From positions 22,057,178-22,121,177 of the forward strand of contig CM053332.1 in assembly GCA_028583605.1 (NCBI GenBank): DNA of 64,000 nt, written 5' to 3'. The notes beneath the pieces were generated by a model. It saw nothing but the letters and a program-made list of their open reading frames with translations. It was not told the DNA's origin and searched no databases. The position numbers and the translations under genes were made by a program. This document shows positions 1 through 13,100 of this stretch, piece by piece. The DNA is from Dastarcus helophoroides. Its lineage: Eukaryota > Arthropoda > Insecta > Coleoptera > Bothrideridae. Numbering within the stretch: the first letter of the stretch is position 1; each line of letters starts with the position of its first letter.

Positions 1-660
1 TGAATCTTGATTCTTGATTCCTAAATCTTGATTCTTGAATCTTGATACTTAATTCATGAATCTTGTTTCTTGCATCTTGAATCTTGATTCTTGAATCTTG
101 AATCTTGAATCTTGAATCTTGAATCTTGAATCTTGAATCTTGAATCTTGAACCTTGATCCTTGAATCTGGAATCTTGAATTTTGAATCTTTAATCTTGAA
201 TTTTAAACCTTTAATTTTGGATCTTGAATTTTAAACCTTGAATTTTGAATTTTAAATCCAGAATCTTGAATTTTGATCTTTGAATTTGAATCTTGAAATT
301 TGAGTTTCGAATCTTGAATTTTGAATCTTGAATTTCGAAACCTGAATCTTGAATCTTGATCTTTGAATTTGAATCTTGAAGTTTGAGTTTCGTATCTTGA
401 ATTTTGAATCTTGAATATTAAATCTTAAATCTTGAATCTTGAATCTTGAATCTTGAATCTTGAATCTTGAATCTTGAATCTCGAATCTCGAATCTCGAAT
501 CTCGAATTTCGAATCTCGAATTTCGAATCTCGAATCTTAAATCATAAATATTAAATCTTGAATATTAAATGTTGGATCTTGATCCCTGAATCTTGAAATT
601 CGAATTTTGAATCTTGAATTTTTAATTTTGAATCCTGAATCTTGAATTTTGAGTTTTGAA
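1..660. repeat. Heptamer satellite (TTGAATC)n, right edge of an array
   Basis: Degenerate tandem copies of TTGAATC and its variants TTGATTC, TTGAATT and TTAAATC run from the first base. They grade through TCGAATC variants near 480-530 and fade out around 660. The array starts outside the window. It is the same family as the large array at 6.78-11.6 kb. An open frame on the - strand (537-731) is a by-product of the repeat and not a gene. Confidence 0.9.
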
Positions 661-1393
661 TTCAAAGTATTTATAATCTTTAAAAATTTGCGACTGATAT
701 TTACAATAAATCCAGTATGCGGTATGAACAATGAAAGTTTTTATATTGATCTCACAATAATTTTCTTTTTACGAAATATCGTCTCAAAATTTCGTGCTTA
801 GATTTAAATTGGAAATTTTAAGTCGAAAAAGATGTTTTTATTATAAATTTCCAACTTTTTTTTTCAAAATTTAAATTTTGTTTCTTAAGCTTTCTTATAT
901 TACATCTGAAAATGATAGTTCTTTGTGAAATTTCAACTGAAATGTTGACTGTTATTTTAAAGTTTAAGTATTTCTCAAAATTGCTAGCTTAAGCTTGAAA
1001 TTTAATAATTAGAATTGTAATAAATTATGACCAACTTATCGTATTTTTGACTGCTGTTCTTTTCAAATAGAAACTAAAATTTTTAATTTCTTTTCGATGT
1101 TTTGAATTTAACATCAAAATTCAACTTTTTTTTCTAGAAATTTATAACTTTAATTTTAAATGTTTGATTTTAAATACAAAATTGTAAAAAAGTTGAAACT
1201 TTGACACTGAATGTAGCGAAATTTTGAATTTAATCTCAAACTTGAACCAGAAATTTCGGAAAAAAATATAAAATTTGGTGGAAAACGTATGCATAGTGCT
1301 AATAACAGCCTTAACGATGATGTTGAAAACAATTCAAAGAAATTTTTTCGTATTTATCAGATTACGAATACATTTTCTACAGAAAATGTGGTG
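661..1393. other. AT-rich non-coding stretch
   Basis: The sequence is AT-rich and full of AAATTT and GAAATTTT words, with no conserved coding signal on either strand and no clear tandem period. I see nothing here beyond eroded repeat-like sequence. Confidence 0.6.
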
Positions 1394-1870
1394 GATGCGC
1401 CGGACTCGCGTCCATTTATGTCGTTTCTAGAGCGACGTTCGGCCCCGTGCACCTACGCGACTGCATATTGGGGTGTATTCCGCTTCCCACGGCCGCAAGC
1501 AGTGCACCCGATCGTCCTTCTTTTCGTTTTGGCACGCCGATTCTTGGCTTTTTCGATATCGGCAACGTCGCTCGGTTATTGCAAGCGTCGCGGCGCGCAT
1601 CGGCCTCGCGCCGTTGTAAACATCCATCTCTGGCATCGGAGCATCTCTCCTGCTTCAATCACATGCATGCAGCCGGTCAATACCCCGCATACACACATAC
1701 ACACACTACAACCGCCCTGCCTACCATTGCGAAATTCGATCCCGACCAGGTGTTTTTGCCTCTTTAACGGGATAGTGTTGAGATGGACGGCATTCCACGG
1801 GTCTTTGGAGATGCGGGTGTGTTTATTTAGGGGAGTGTCGTTTAGCCTTTGGGAGTCGGATTTATCGAAG
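1394..1870. other. GC-rich island of unknown function
   Basis: A sharply bounded block of about 475 bp is much richer in GC and CpG than its surroundings and contains a short CA-type run (near 1689-1715). An open frame crosses it on the + strand (1289-1882) and shorter ones lie on the - strand. None gives a protein I recognise, and the arginine, proline and cysteine content looks like off-frame translation. It could be a promoter or an untranslated first exon, possibly of Drep2 about 2 kb downstream. This is inference only. Confidence 0.4.
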
Positions 1871-2713
1871 AGAAAATATTGATAAAGAACTGGGACGATC
1901 TTTCTTTGAGATTAAATTTTGTTTAAAAACACATAACCTTACGTTCTTTACTAACCTATCTTTTCTTAATATTGAATAGTTTTTGATATAATCAAAGAAA
2001 ATTTTCCCCGATAATATATCCTCATTTAAAAGGGCGTTTCATCGCAATTTATCTTTGTTTACACATCCCGCTCGTGGTGCTCGAAAGATACAAGAATTGC
2101 CCTTTGTGAGTGGCTTGTACTTGAATAAAAGTCAAAATTTCAAGTCCAACTGTTTAAAATTCGTTGAAATTTAAAAAATTATGGAAAAAAATGATTTTAT
2201 TTCGTAGTATAATCTAGTTATTTTCAAGTTTAACCTTAATTCCATTTTTTATCAACGACTTAAAAAAAATCGTAATAGAAACACCATTATAACAAAACTG
2301 GGGAAACGTATCAACAAATCAATAATCGTAAATCGTAAATCAAAAATTTTAAATAATGTCCAAGTTTTCTTTTTTCAAAATTTGGGATTTTCTGGAAATG
2401 TTGACTTTTTTTGAGAATTTCCAGTTAAAAAAACCAAATTTTGAAAAAAATGTCATATTTTCGAAAAATAAGGTCTAAACAAAGAAAGTCGACATTTTAA
2501 AATAATTCGAGAATTTGAAATGGCGACATTTTCAAAGAAATTCGAAACTTTCAAATGAAATTTTCAAAAATAGTCTGAAATTTTCAAAAATAGTCTGAAA
2601 TTTTAAAAATATTCATAATTTTGAAGAAATGTAGATATTGAAAAAATTAGGCAGTCTGGGAACTGCTGTCAGAAGTGAAAACTCCTTAAATGTAGTTAAA
2701 ATTCGTATTCTTG

Positions 2714-2808
2714 TGAACGGTAGTGTGGATCAGTGGTTAACAGGGCAGATATTCTTTCATAGGTCTAATAAGTTGCGGGTTCGAATCCCGCTGTCGTCAA
2801 CGCGTTTT
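2714..2808 (+). tRNA. tRNA-like sequence or head of a tRNA-derived SINE
   Basis: The T arm is textbook: GCGGG, loop TTCGAAT, CCCGC. Upstream is an A-box-like stretch, GGATCAGTGGTTA. Together these match the two internal RNA polymerase III promoter boxes, and a run of six T at 2803-2808 could terminate transcription. The acceptor arm pairs only if one extra base is bulged, and I cannot find a clean five-base anticodon stem. A pseudogene or the head of a SINE is therefore more likely than a working tRNA, and I assign no amino acid. Confidence 0.4.
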
Positions 2809-3360
2809 TTAACTCCATTACACAACATACTCACAGCTACATGGTACTATTAACATTAGAATATGTCGGTAGTTCAAATTAGCGTGATTGTAACGCGAAA
2901 TCACGAATCTAAAATCGTCTAACGCGTCTAAAGAAGTTTTTACTTTAATAATTTAAATTCCACTGATATCCTCTAAAAGAAACTCAAAAAGTCAAAAAGA
3001 ACATAAATTGAAGGAAAGTCAAAATTATCCGACATTTCAAAAATTTGTATAACGCAGAATTCAGAAAAAGTAAAATTTTGGAAACAGTAGAAAATTCGCC
3101 TAATTAAAATTCGAAAAAAAAATTAATATTTTTTTAATTCTACATGAAAAAGGGTTATAATACTCATTAAAACCCCCTTACTATTAATACATTGTAAGAA
3201 AAACTCAAAAAACGAGATTATTAATATTTTGTTTCATTTAATGATTCTGAAAATATCAAGTTTGCTACAGATTGCAAAACTAAACAGGATACAAAAAAAT
3301 GTGCATCCTGTTTAGAGTTAAAATATGCAACTTAGATTGAATTTAACCAACTTCGTAGCT

Positions 3361-3523
3361 TGAAATACAAATCTCGTCAAAAATTGAAATACAAATCTCG
3401 TCCCCTAAAACCAAGAAAGATTAAAGAACACAATAAAGATTGCTCGTTTGTTGTGTTTTTTTAATCTTTTTTGGTTTCAAGGGACGAGATTTGTATTCCA
3501 ATTTTTGAAGATAACCAAAAAAA
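3361..3523 (+). mobile_element. Foldback element copy with 12-bp target duplication
   Basis: The left arm (about 3379-3433) and right arm (about 3451-3507) are near-perfect inverted repeats built from the family signature: TTGAAATACAAATC, GTCCCCTAAAACC, AAAGATTAAA and ACACAA. The copy is flanked by the 12-base direct repeat AACTTCGTAGCT at 3349-3360 and 3524-3535. This is what a target-site duplication looks like. The hammerhead-like centre found in other copies is missing here. No protein is encoded. Confidence 0.75.
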
Positions 3524-3640
3524 AACTTCGTAGCTGTTCAGCTAAGCAAAATTCTAATGGTGATCGATAAGGGTCGAAAAATGGGCACCACGCATATTTA
3601 AGAGTTTAGAGTAAATCTTTAATAAAATCGACCCCAAGGA

Positions 3641-3874
3641 TTGTTAACTAGGGCCGTTACTCTTCCCAGTTAACCCAGCATAATTCTGTCGTTTATTCCG
3701 CACATGTCCGCCGTAAATTAAGGCGATAAGGGTGGCGCCCCGCGCGGCAACGCAGCAGGGCGAACGCTCAGAAGTGGGAGAGAGGCCAAGAACTAGGTCG
3801 TTGGCGACCCGCTAGGTGTGGAGTAGGTCAGGCAGTGTCAGGCCTCGGCGAGATGCGTCTCGGCGCGCGTTAGC
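3641..3874 (+). promoter_or_regulatory. Drep2 promoter region and 5' UTR with a short uORF
   Basis: GC content rises abruptly just ahead of the Drep2 start codon, as expected for a transcribed leader. The last part holds a six-codon upstream reading frame (ATG at 3853, stop TAG at 3871-3873) that ends one base before the main ATG at 3875. Such an arrangement would make translation of Drep2 depend on leaky scanning or reinitiation. The transcription start site itself is not identifiable. Confidence 0.5.
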
Positions 3875-4160
3875 ATGGGTGTGTTGCAGGAATCGCGCGG
3901 AAAGAGGCCCTTCAAGCTATGGGACGGGCGTCGTAACGTGCGCAAGGGCCTGGTGGTAGCCAGCCTCGAGGAGCTGGTCCAGAGGGGCAGGGACAAGCTA
4001 GGGGTGTCCGTGGGCGAGCCGGTGCGACTGGTCTTGGAGAGCGACGGCACCCAAGTCGAGGACGCCGAATACTTCAGGACTCTGCCGGCTAACTCGGTGC
4101 TGTTGCTTCTTAGACCTGGCGAGCGATGGCTGCCGGCTGGAGTCGATGTCATCAGAGCAG
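3875..4160 (+). CDS. Drep2: Drep2 exon 1 (CIDE-N domain)
   Basis: This exon encodes 95 codons plus one base. It starts at the ATG that follows the uORF stop and ends at donor GTATGT. It carries nearly the whole CIDE-N domain: a basic patch (RRNVRKG), the helix LEELVQRGRDKLG, and the strand ending in NSVLLLLRPGERW. Continuation past 4160 is intronic read-through. Confidence 0.85.
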
Positions 4161-7100
4161 GTATGTACACATACACACCCTCGAATGGGTGTCATTAACC
4201 CCTGGGTCCATGCCAATTTTTTTACATTCAAAACCATCCATCAAATGAAACCTCGTCTAGGTTTGTATTCTTAAAAACATTTCTTCTCTAATTACTTTTT
4301 CGAAGAAAATAGTTATACAGAGAAAAGGGTCCGAATATAGCCCCCAGAGTTTATTATGGGCCCCCAATCATCTAAAATAAATCACATCTTTCAACAAAAG
4401 CTTAAAACAGGTCTAATAGGAGGCTAACATTTTCGATACCACATTCAATTTTGTGGTTAATAGTTTTTTGTTAACAGTTCATGGTAAATTTTTTATTTCT
4501 GAAAATTCAGATTATTTTTAATATAAATTGGACAACTTTTTACAGAAAGGAACCAAGCCACGAATTCTTAAATAGTTAGTAAATGTTTAGCTTATAGTTT
4601 AAAACAATCTTTGTTGCAAAAAAGAGTCAGACCTCATTTTAAAATCAAGTACTGTCTTTTAACTAAAGAACTAATCTGTTGAATGAGTGGGAGTAGGTAA
4701 GTAACCTGCAGAAGGCGCTCAAGTGCTTTGATCCCTAACTACAGAAAAAAAATCATAACTATTAAACTCTATTAACGATAAAAAGGCAACAAAATTTAAA
4801 AATTCCACAAAGTTTTCGATAAATATTTACTAACACCGGAGCAGGTTTCGCATTACTGCATTTTACCAGCAATTTATGAATATTAAAGAATTCCACGAAG
4901 TAAGGGTTGAAAATGTCAATTACAAAACAAAAAGTTAATAATATATTAATATTTTCATAGGTTTAACTAGAACATGGCAGCTTAAAGGGCTCTTACTCTC
5001 ATCTGATTTAACTAGTCAATCGAATATTTATTTTCAACTGGGAAACTTTTTCCAAAAATTGTCATTTGTTTTTCTCAAAATTTTGAATTACTGAAAATGG
5101 AAGTTGTTAGCGATGGCCATAGTTTCTCTATGGATCAATAGGTGGTAGTACTAAGTCACTGGCTTGACGTCTGAGAATTCTTTAGTACTTGTCGGAACAT
5201 TTGTTAGCAAGATCGAAACCGGTCTTTGGTTTCCAAACTTCGAATCTAATAAATGTTCAAACCTATTAGTCGGTGCATTAGAATTCCTGAAAATGACGAC
5301 TTTTTTTAAAAAGTCTGCCTTCGATTTTTATTAAAAGTTCTTTAACATTTTTCGACTTTTTTAAAGATTTCGTCTTTATATTTTGAAAACTTCGAATTTC
5401 AAATTTTTCTATTTTTTTTTAATTTCCACTTTTTTCAAATGTTAACTTATTTTATCAATTTCAAAACAGTTTCGTCTTTCTTTGGGATTTTAATTTATTT
5501 TCTGAATTCTGAATTTTTTGAAAATGTTTACACAAAATTTCGATCTTTTACCAAAATTGTGATTTTTTTTTCAAAATATCAATTGTGTTTAAAATTCAAT
5601 TATATTGAAAAAACGACTTTAAAAAACTCCTACCTTTTTTTTGAAATTTACCAACTTTCGACAATTTTTCGAAGTTTTGACCTTTTTTGACATTGAGATT
5701 TTTTGTTAAATTCTGACTTTTTCTCTCGAAGTCTGGTATTTTATGGGTCAATTGAATTTTTATTTAAAAAATTCGATTTTAATTTTGATCATTGCTCAAA
5801 ATTGTGATTTTTTTCAAAATATCGATTTTGTCTAAAATTTAATCATGTTGAAAAACCAACTTTAAAAAACTCCTACCTTTTTTTTGAAATTTACCAACTT
5901 TGGAAAACTTTTCGAAGTTTTTACCTTTTTTGATATTTTATTTCGAAAATTTTGGCTTTTCCTCTCGAAGTCTCGCATTTTATGTAGTCGATTGATTTTC
6001 TACTGGCAAAAATTCGATTTTAATGTTGATCTTTGCTCAAAATTGTGATTTTTTTTTGAAAATATCGTTTTTGTCTAAAATTTGGTCATGTTGAAAAAAA
6101 CTGACTTTAAAAAACTCCTACCTTTTTTTTGAAATTTACCAAATTTGGACAATTTTTCGAAGTTTTGACCTTTTTTGAAATAACGATTTTTTTTTAATTT
6201 TGACTTTTTCTCTGGAAGTCACAACTTTTATGTAGTCAATTAAATTTCCATTTGAAAAATTCGATTTTTTTTATTTTAATTTCTGAAGATAACCAAGGAT
6301 AATTTTGAGAAAAATTCGAGTTTTTGGAAAAACCGAATTTTTCTCAAAATTATATTCTTAGAATTTTCCAACATTTTCAGAATATTCACTTTTTTGAAAA
6401 ATTTGATCGTCTATTATCGAAATTTCGACTTTTCCTCAAAGGTACAACTTTTTTTAGAATATATTTTTTTTTTGATAATGTCTCCCTTTTTTCAAAATTT
6501 CAAGATCTAGTGAAAATTTTACCAGAAAACTTTTTCCTCAACATTTCGATTTTTTCAAAAAAATGTTCCCTTTTTTACAAATATGTTAAAAGATTTTTTT
6601 TTTAAACCTCAACCTTTTTTCAAGTTAGTCACTTTTTTTGAAAATTTCCCCTTTTGTTCAAACTTTATCTTGAAGTTATCACTTTATTTGAAAATTTCGC
6701 ATTTTTCTTCAAAAATTTTGTCTTTTCGAAGTTTCGACTTTTATGAAGTAAATTGATTTAACTTTTTTCAATTTTACATGTTGAATCTTGAATCTTGATT
6801 CTTGAATCTTGGTTTTTTAAATTTTGAATCTTGAATTTTGAATCTTGAGTTTTGAATTTTAAAACTTGGATCTTCATCTCTGAATCTTGAATCTTGAATT
6901 TTGAATTTTAAAACTTGTATCTTTATCTTTGAATCTTAAATTTTGAATTTTGAGTCTTGAATTTTGAATTTTAAACCTTGTATCTTGGATTTTGAATCTT
7001 GAATCTGGAATCTTAAATCCTGAATCTTGAATCTGGAATTTTGAATTTTGAATCTTGAATCTTGAATCTTGAATCTTGATTCTTGAATCTTGGTTTTTTA

Positions 7101-10100
7101 AATTTTGAATCTTGAATTTTGAATCTTGAGTTTTGAATTTTAAAACTTGGATCTTCATCTCTGAATCTTGAATCTTGAATTTTGAATTTTAAAACTTGTA
7201 TCTTTATCTTTGAATCTTAAATTTTGAATTTTGAGTCTTGAATTTTGAATTTTAAACCTTGTATCTTGGATTTTGAATCTTGAATTTGGAATCTTAAATC
7301 CTGAATCTTGAATCTGGAATTTTGAATTTTGAATCTTGAACTTGAATCTTGAATCTTGAATCTTGAATCTTGATTCTTGATTCTTGAATCTTGAATCTTG
7401 AACTTGAATCTTGAATCTTGATTCTTGAATCTTGATTCTTGAATCTTGATTCTTGAATCTTGATTCTTGAATCTTGATTCTTGAATCTTGATTCTTGAAT
7501 CTTGATTCTTGAATCTTGATTCTTGAATCTTGATTCTTGAATCTTGATTCTTGAATCTTGATTCTTGAATCTTGATTCTTGAATCTTGATTCTTGAATCT
7601 TGATTCTTGAACCTTGATTCTTGAATCTTGATTCTTGAATCTTGATTCTTGAATCTTGATTCTTGAATCTTGATTCTTGAATCTTGATTCTTGAATCTTG
7701 GATCTTGGATCTTGAATCTTGAATCTTGAATCTTGAATCTTGAAACTTGAATCTTGAATCTTGAATCTTGAATCTTGAATCTTGAATCTTGAATCTTGAA
7801 TCTTGAATCTTGAATCTTGAAGCTTGAATCTTGAATCTTGAATCTTGAATTTTGAATCTTGAATCTTGAATCCTGAATCTTGATACTTGAATCTTGAATC
7901 TTGAATCTTGAATCTTGAAGCTTGAGTTTTGAATTTTGATCTTGAATCTTGAACCTTGAATCTTGAATCTTGAACCTTGAGTCACGAATCTTGAATTTTA
8001 AATGTTAAATATTGAATCTTAAATCTTGAATCTTGAATCTTGAATCTTGAATCTTGAATCTTGAATCTTGAATCTTGAATCTTGAATCTTGAATCTTGAA
8101 TCTTGAATCTTGAATCTTGATTCTTGATTCTTGAACCTTGATTCTTGAATCTTGATTCTTGAATCTTGATTCTTGAATCTTGATTCTTGAATCTTGATTC
8201 TTGAATCTTGGATCTTGGATCTTGAATCTTGAATCTTGAATCTTGAATCTTGAAACTTGAATCTTGAATCTTGAATCTTGAATCTTGAATCTTGAATCTT
8301 GAATCTTGAATCTTGAAGCTTGAATCTTGAATCTTGAATCTTGAATTTTGAATCTTGAATCTTGAATCCTGAATCTTGATACTTGAATCTTGAATCTTGA
8401 ATCTTGAATCTTGAAGCTTGAGTTTTGAATTTTGATCTTGAATCTTGAACCTTGAATCTTGAATCTTGAACCTTGAGTCACGAATCTTGAATTTTAAATG
8501 TTAAATATTGAATTTTAAATCTTAAATCTTGAATCATGAATCTTGAATCTTGAATCATGAATATTGAATCTTGAATCTTGAATCTTGAATCTTGAATCTT
8601 GAATCTGGAGTCTTGAATCTAGAATTTTAAATCTTAAATCTTGAACTTGAATCTTTAATCTTGAATTTTGAATCTTGAACTTGAATATTCAATTTTGAGT
8701 TTTGAATCTTGAACTTTGAATCTTGAACTTTGAATCTTGAATCTTAAACTTTAAATTTTAAGTCCTGAATTTTGAATTTTGAATATTGAATCTTGATCCT
8801 TGAACCTTGAATCCTGAATTTTGAATCTTAATCTTGAATTTTAAATCTTCGATCTTGATTTTTAAATCTTGAATTTTAAATCTTGAATTTTGAACCTTGT
8901 TTCTTAAATTTTGAATCTTGAATCTTAAATTTTAAATCGTAAATCTTTAATTTTAAACTTGAAATCTTGAATCTTGATCTTTGAATCTTAAATTTAGAAT
9001 TTTTGATCCTGGATCTTTAATTTTGAATCTTAAATCTTGAATATTAAATCTTCATTCTTGAATCTTCAATTTTGAATCTTCAATCTTGAATTTTAAATAT
9101 TGGATCTTGATCTTTGAACCTTGAATTTTGAATTTTGAACTTGAATTTTAAACCTTGTGTTTTGAATCCTGAATCTTGATTCTTGAATCTTGATTCTTGA
9201 ATCTTGATCCTTGAATCTTGATTCTTGAATCTTGATTCTTGAATCTTGATTCTTGAATCTTGATTCTTGAATCTTGATTCTTGATTCTTGATTCTTGAAT
9301 CTTGATTCTTGAATCTTGATTCTTGAATCTTGAATCTTGATTCTTGAATCTTGATTCTTGAATCTTGATTCTTGAATCTTGATTCTTGAATCTTGATTCT
9401 TGAATCTTGATTCTTGAATCTTGATTCTTGAATCTTGATTCTTGAATCTTGATTCTTGAATCTTGATTCTTGAATCTTGATTCTTGATTCTTGATCTTGA
9501 TTCTTGAATCTTGATTCTTGAATCTTGATTCTTGAATCTTGATTCTTGAATCTTGATTCTTGAATCTTGATTCTTGAATCTTGATTCTTGAATCTTGATT
9601 CTTGAATCTTGATTCTTGAATCTTGATTCTTGAATCTTGATTCTTGAATCTTGATTCTTGAATCTTGATTCTTGAATCTTGATTCTTGAATCTTGATTCT
9701 TGAATCTTGATTCTTGAATCTTGATTCTTGAATCTTGATTCTTGAATCTTGATTCTTGAATCTTGATTCTTGAATCTTGATTCTTGAATCTTGATTCTTG
9801 AATCTTGATTCTTGAATCTTGATTCTTGAATCTTGATTCTTGAATCTTGATTCTTGAATCTTGATTCTTGAATCTTGATTCTTGAATCTTGATTCTTGAA
9901 TCTTGATTCTTGAATCTTGATTCTTGAATCTTGATTCTTGAATCTTGATTCTTGAATCTTGATTCTTGAATCTTGATTCTTGAATCTTGATTCTTGAATC
10001 TTGATTCTTGAATCTTGATTCTTGAATCTTGATTCTTGAATCTTGATTCTTGAATCTTGAGTTTTGAATTTTGAATTTTAAAACTTGGATCTTCATCTCT

Positions 10101-13100
10101 GAATCTTGAATCTTGAATTTTGAATTTTAAAACTTGTATCTTTATCTTTGAATCTTAAATTTTGAATTTTGAGTCTTGAATTTTGAATTTTAAACCTTGT
10201 ATCTTGGATTTTGAATCTTGAATCTGGAATCTTGAATCCTGAATCTTGAATCTTGAATCTTGAATCTTGAATCTTGATTCTTGAATCTTGATTCTTGAAT
10301 CTTGATTCTTGAATCTTGATTCTTGAATCTTGATTCTTGAATCTTGATTCTTGAATCTTGATTCTTGAATCTTGATTCTTGAATCTTGAATCTTGAGTCT
10401 TGAATCTTGATTCTTGAATCTTGATTCTTGAATCTTGATTCTTGAATCTTGATTCTTGATTCTTGAATCTTGATTCTTGAATCTTGATTCATGAATCTTG
10501 ATTCTTGAATCTTGATTCTTGAATCTTGATTCTTAAATTTTGAATCTTGAATCTTGAATCTTGAATTTTGAATCTTGAATCTTGAATATTGAATCTTGAA
10601 TCTGGAATCTTAAATCTTGAATCTGGAATCTTAAATCTTGAATTTTGAATCTTGAATCTTGAATCTTGAACTTGAATCTTGAATCTTGAACTTGAATCTT
10701 GAATTTTGAATTTTGACTCCTGAACTTTGAATCTTGAACTTTGAATCTTGAATCTTAAATTTTAAATTTGAAGTCCTGAATTTTGAATCTTGAATATTGA
10801 ATCTTGATCCTTGAACCTTAAATCCTGAATTTTGAATCTTAATCTTGAATTTTAAATCTTCGATCTTGATTTTTAAATCTTGAATTTTGAACCTTGTATC
10901 CCGAATTTTGAATATTGAATCTTAAATTTTAAATCGTAAATCTTTAATTTTAAACTTGAAATCTTGAATCTTAAATTTTGAATTTTTGATCCTGGATCTT
11001 TAATTTTGAATCTTAAATCTTGAATATTAAATCTTGATTCTTGAATCTTCAATTTTGAATCTTCAATCTTGAATTTTAAATATTGGATCTTGATCTTTGA
11101 ACCTTGAATTTTGAATTTTGAACTTGAATTTTTAACCTTGTATTTTGAATCCTGAATCTTGAATCTTGAACTTTGAATTTTGTATCTTAAATTGTGAATT
11201 TTGGATCCTGGATCTTCAATTTTGAATCTTAAATCTTGAATATTAAATCTTGATCCTTGAATCTTGAATTTTGAATGTTTAATCTTGAATTTTAAATATT
11301 GGATCTTGAACTTTGAACCTTGAATTTGAATTTTAAACTTTGTATCTTGAATTTTGAATCCTGAATCTTGTATCTTGAATTTTGAATTTTGAATTTTGAA
11401 TTTTGAATTTTGAATTTTGAATTTTGAATTTTGAATTTTGAATTTTGTATTTTGAATTTTGAATTTTGAATTTTGAATTTTGAATTTTGAATTTTGAATT
11501 TTGAATCCTGAATCTTGTATCTTGAATTTTGAACTTTGAACTTTGAACTTTGAACTTTGAATTTTGAATTTCTAATTTCGAATTTTTGACATTTTTTGAC
11601 TTTTTGACATTTTTTTGACATTTTTTGACTTTTTTGTCATTTTGAATTTTGAACTTTGAATTTTGAATTTTAAATTTCTAATTTTGAATTTTTGACATTT
11701 TTTAACATTTGTACATGTTTTGACATTTTTGACATTGTTGACATTTTTGACATTTTAAATTTTAAATTTCTAATTTCAAATTTTTGACATTTTTGACACT
11801 TTTTAACATTTTGACGTTTTGACATTTTTTGACATTTTGACAATTTTTGACATTTTTGACATTGTTGACATTTTTGGTATTTTGTGTTTTAAATTTCTAA
11901 TTTCGAATTTTTGACTTTTTTTAACATCTTGACATTTTTGACTTTGTTGAATTTTTTGACATTTTTGACATTTTGAATTTAACCTAAACTTTTTTTTGAA
12001 AATGGTCTCTTTTTTTGAAAATTTTGTCTTCTCGTAATTCCGACTTTTATGAAGTAAATTGATTTAACTTTTTTTGATAATTCCGATTTTTCTTTCAAAA
12101 AATTGATTTCATCTCGAAATTTCATTTTTTTTTTTTTAAATTCGACTTTTTTCTTAAATTTTCACTTTTTGAAACTTTAGATATTTTCAAAATTTTGATT
12201 TTTTTAAATTTTTCAAACTTCTTTCACAATTTTCACTCTATGAAGTGGCATTTTTTTTTCAAAAATTTCGACTTCATTTCAAAATATCGACTTTTTCTAT
12301 TTGAAAAATTTGGCCTTTTTTAAATGTTTTTACTTATTTGAAATATTAGATTTTTTCAAATTTTCGACTTTGACATCTCGAAATTTCATTTTATTTTTAT
12401 TTGAAAAATTCGTTTCAAAATTCATTCTATAAATATTGCATTTTTTTCAAAAATTTCGACTTCATGTCAAAATTTCGACTTCTTTTATCTGAAAAATTTG
12501 ACTTTTTTTTTAAAAAAAAACACAACAAAGGTTGCTCTAAACCTCTGTTGTGTTTTTTAATATTTCTTGGTTTCAGGGGACAAGATTTGTATTTCAATTT
12601 TTGAAGATAACCAAGGACCAGTCCGTTCCACCAAAAAAAAGAGTATTCCTAATCCCCACTTTTATCACTTTTCCAAATAACTTGCTCGTAAGATTTTTAG
12701 ATCAAAAACCAATAACTCAAACTTGTAGGGAGTGCTTTGCTGTTTTCAAAACCTTACTTGCGATTTCATCTTCAGAGAGATACTCAATTTTTTTTTATTA
12801 TATAATTTTTCTTTGGTGTTACATCACCTGCCATTTTCACGTTAACCCACATTTTTAATTCTAAAGTTGCAGTTTTAAGAAATTTAAAAAAAAATGCAGA
12901 TTTGTGCTTGTCATTTTGAGAAAAGTCAAGATTTGTAAAATTTTTTTTTATAATCTTACCATATAACTTTTTTTTTAAATTTCATTCGCAACAATCGGAA
13001 ATCGATACAAAAAATATAAAAATAGATAGAAGGTTGAAGTTTTAAATGAAAAAATCTAACATTCGAAGTTTTCATCAACATCAACAAAGTTGATTGTTCA

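Larger units (their letters stand above)
1871..3640. other. AT-rich intergenic DNA
   Basis: The stretch is AT-rich with short local duplications, for example a 20-bp unit repeated at about 2572-2610. It contains the tRNA-like sequence and one foldback element copy listed separately. No protein gene is supported. Confidence 0.6.

Noticed and set aside
1..660. Telomere-type repeat
   Set aside because: The insect telomere unit is TTAGG. TTGAATC does not match, and the array lies within and next to genes.
1289..1882. 197-codon open frame across the GC-rich island
   Set aside because: Composition changes abruptly at the island border, shadows exist on both strands, and the product is unrecognisable. 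Kept only as a GC island.
7155..10096. Long - strand open frames rich in FKIQDSR-type repeats
   Set aside because: They follow from a 7-bp repeat that lacks stops on that strand in every frame. There is no start context, splice structure or non-repeat portion.
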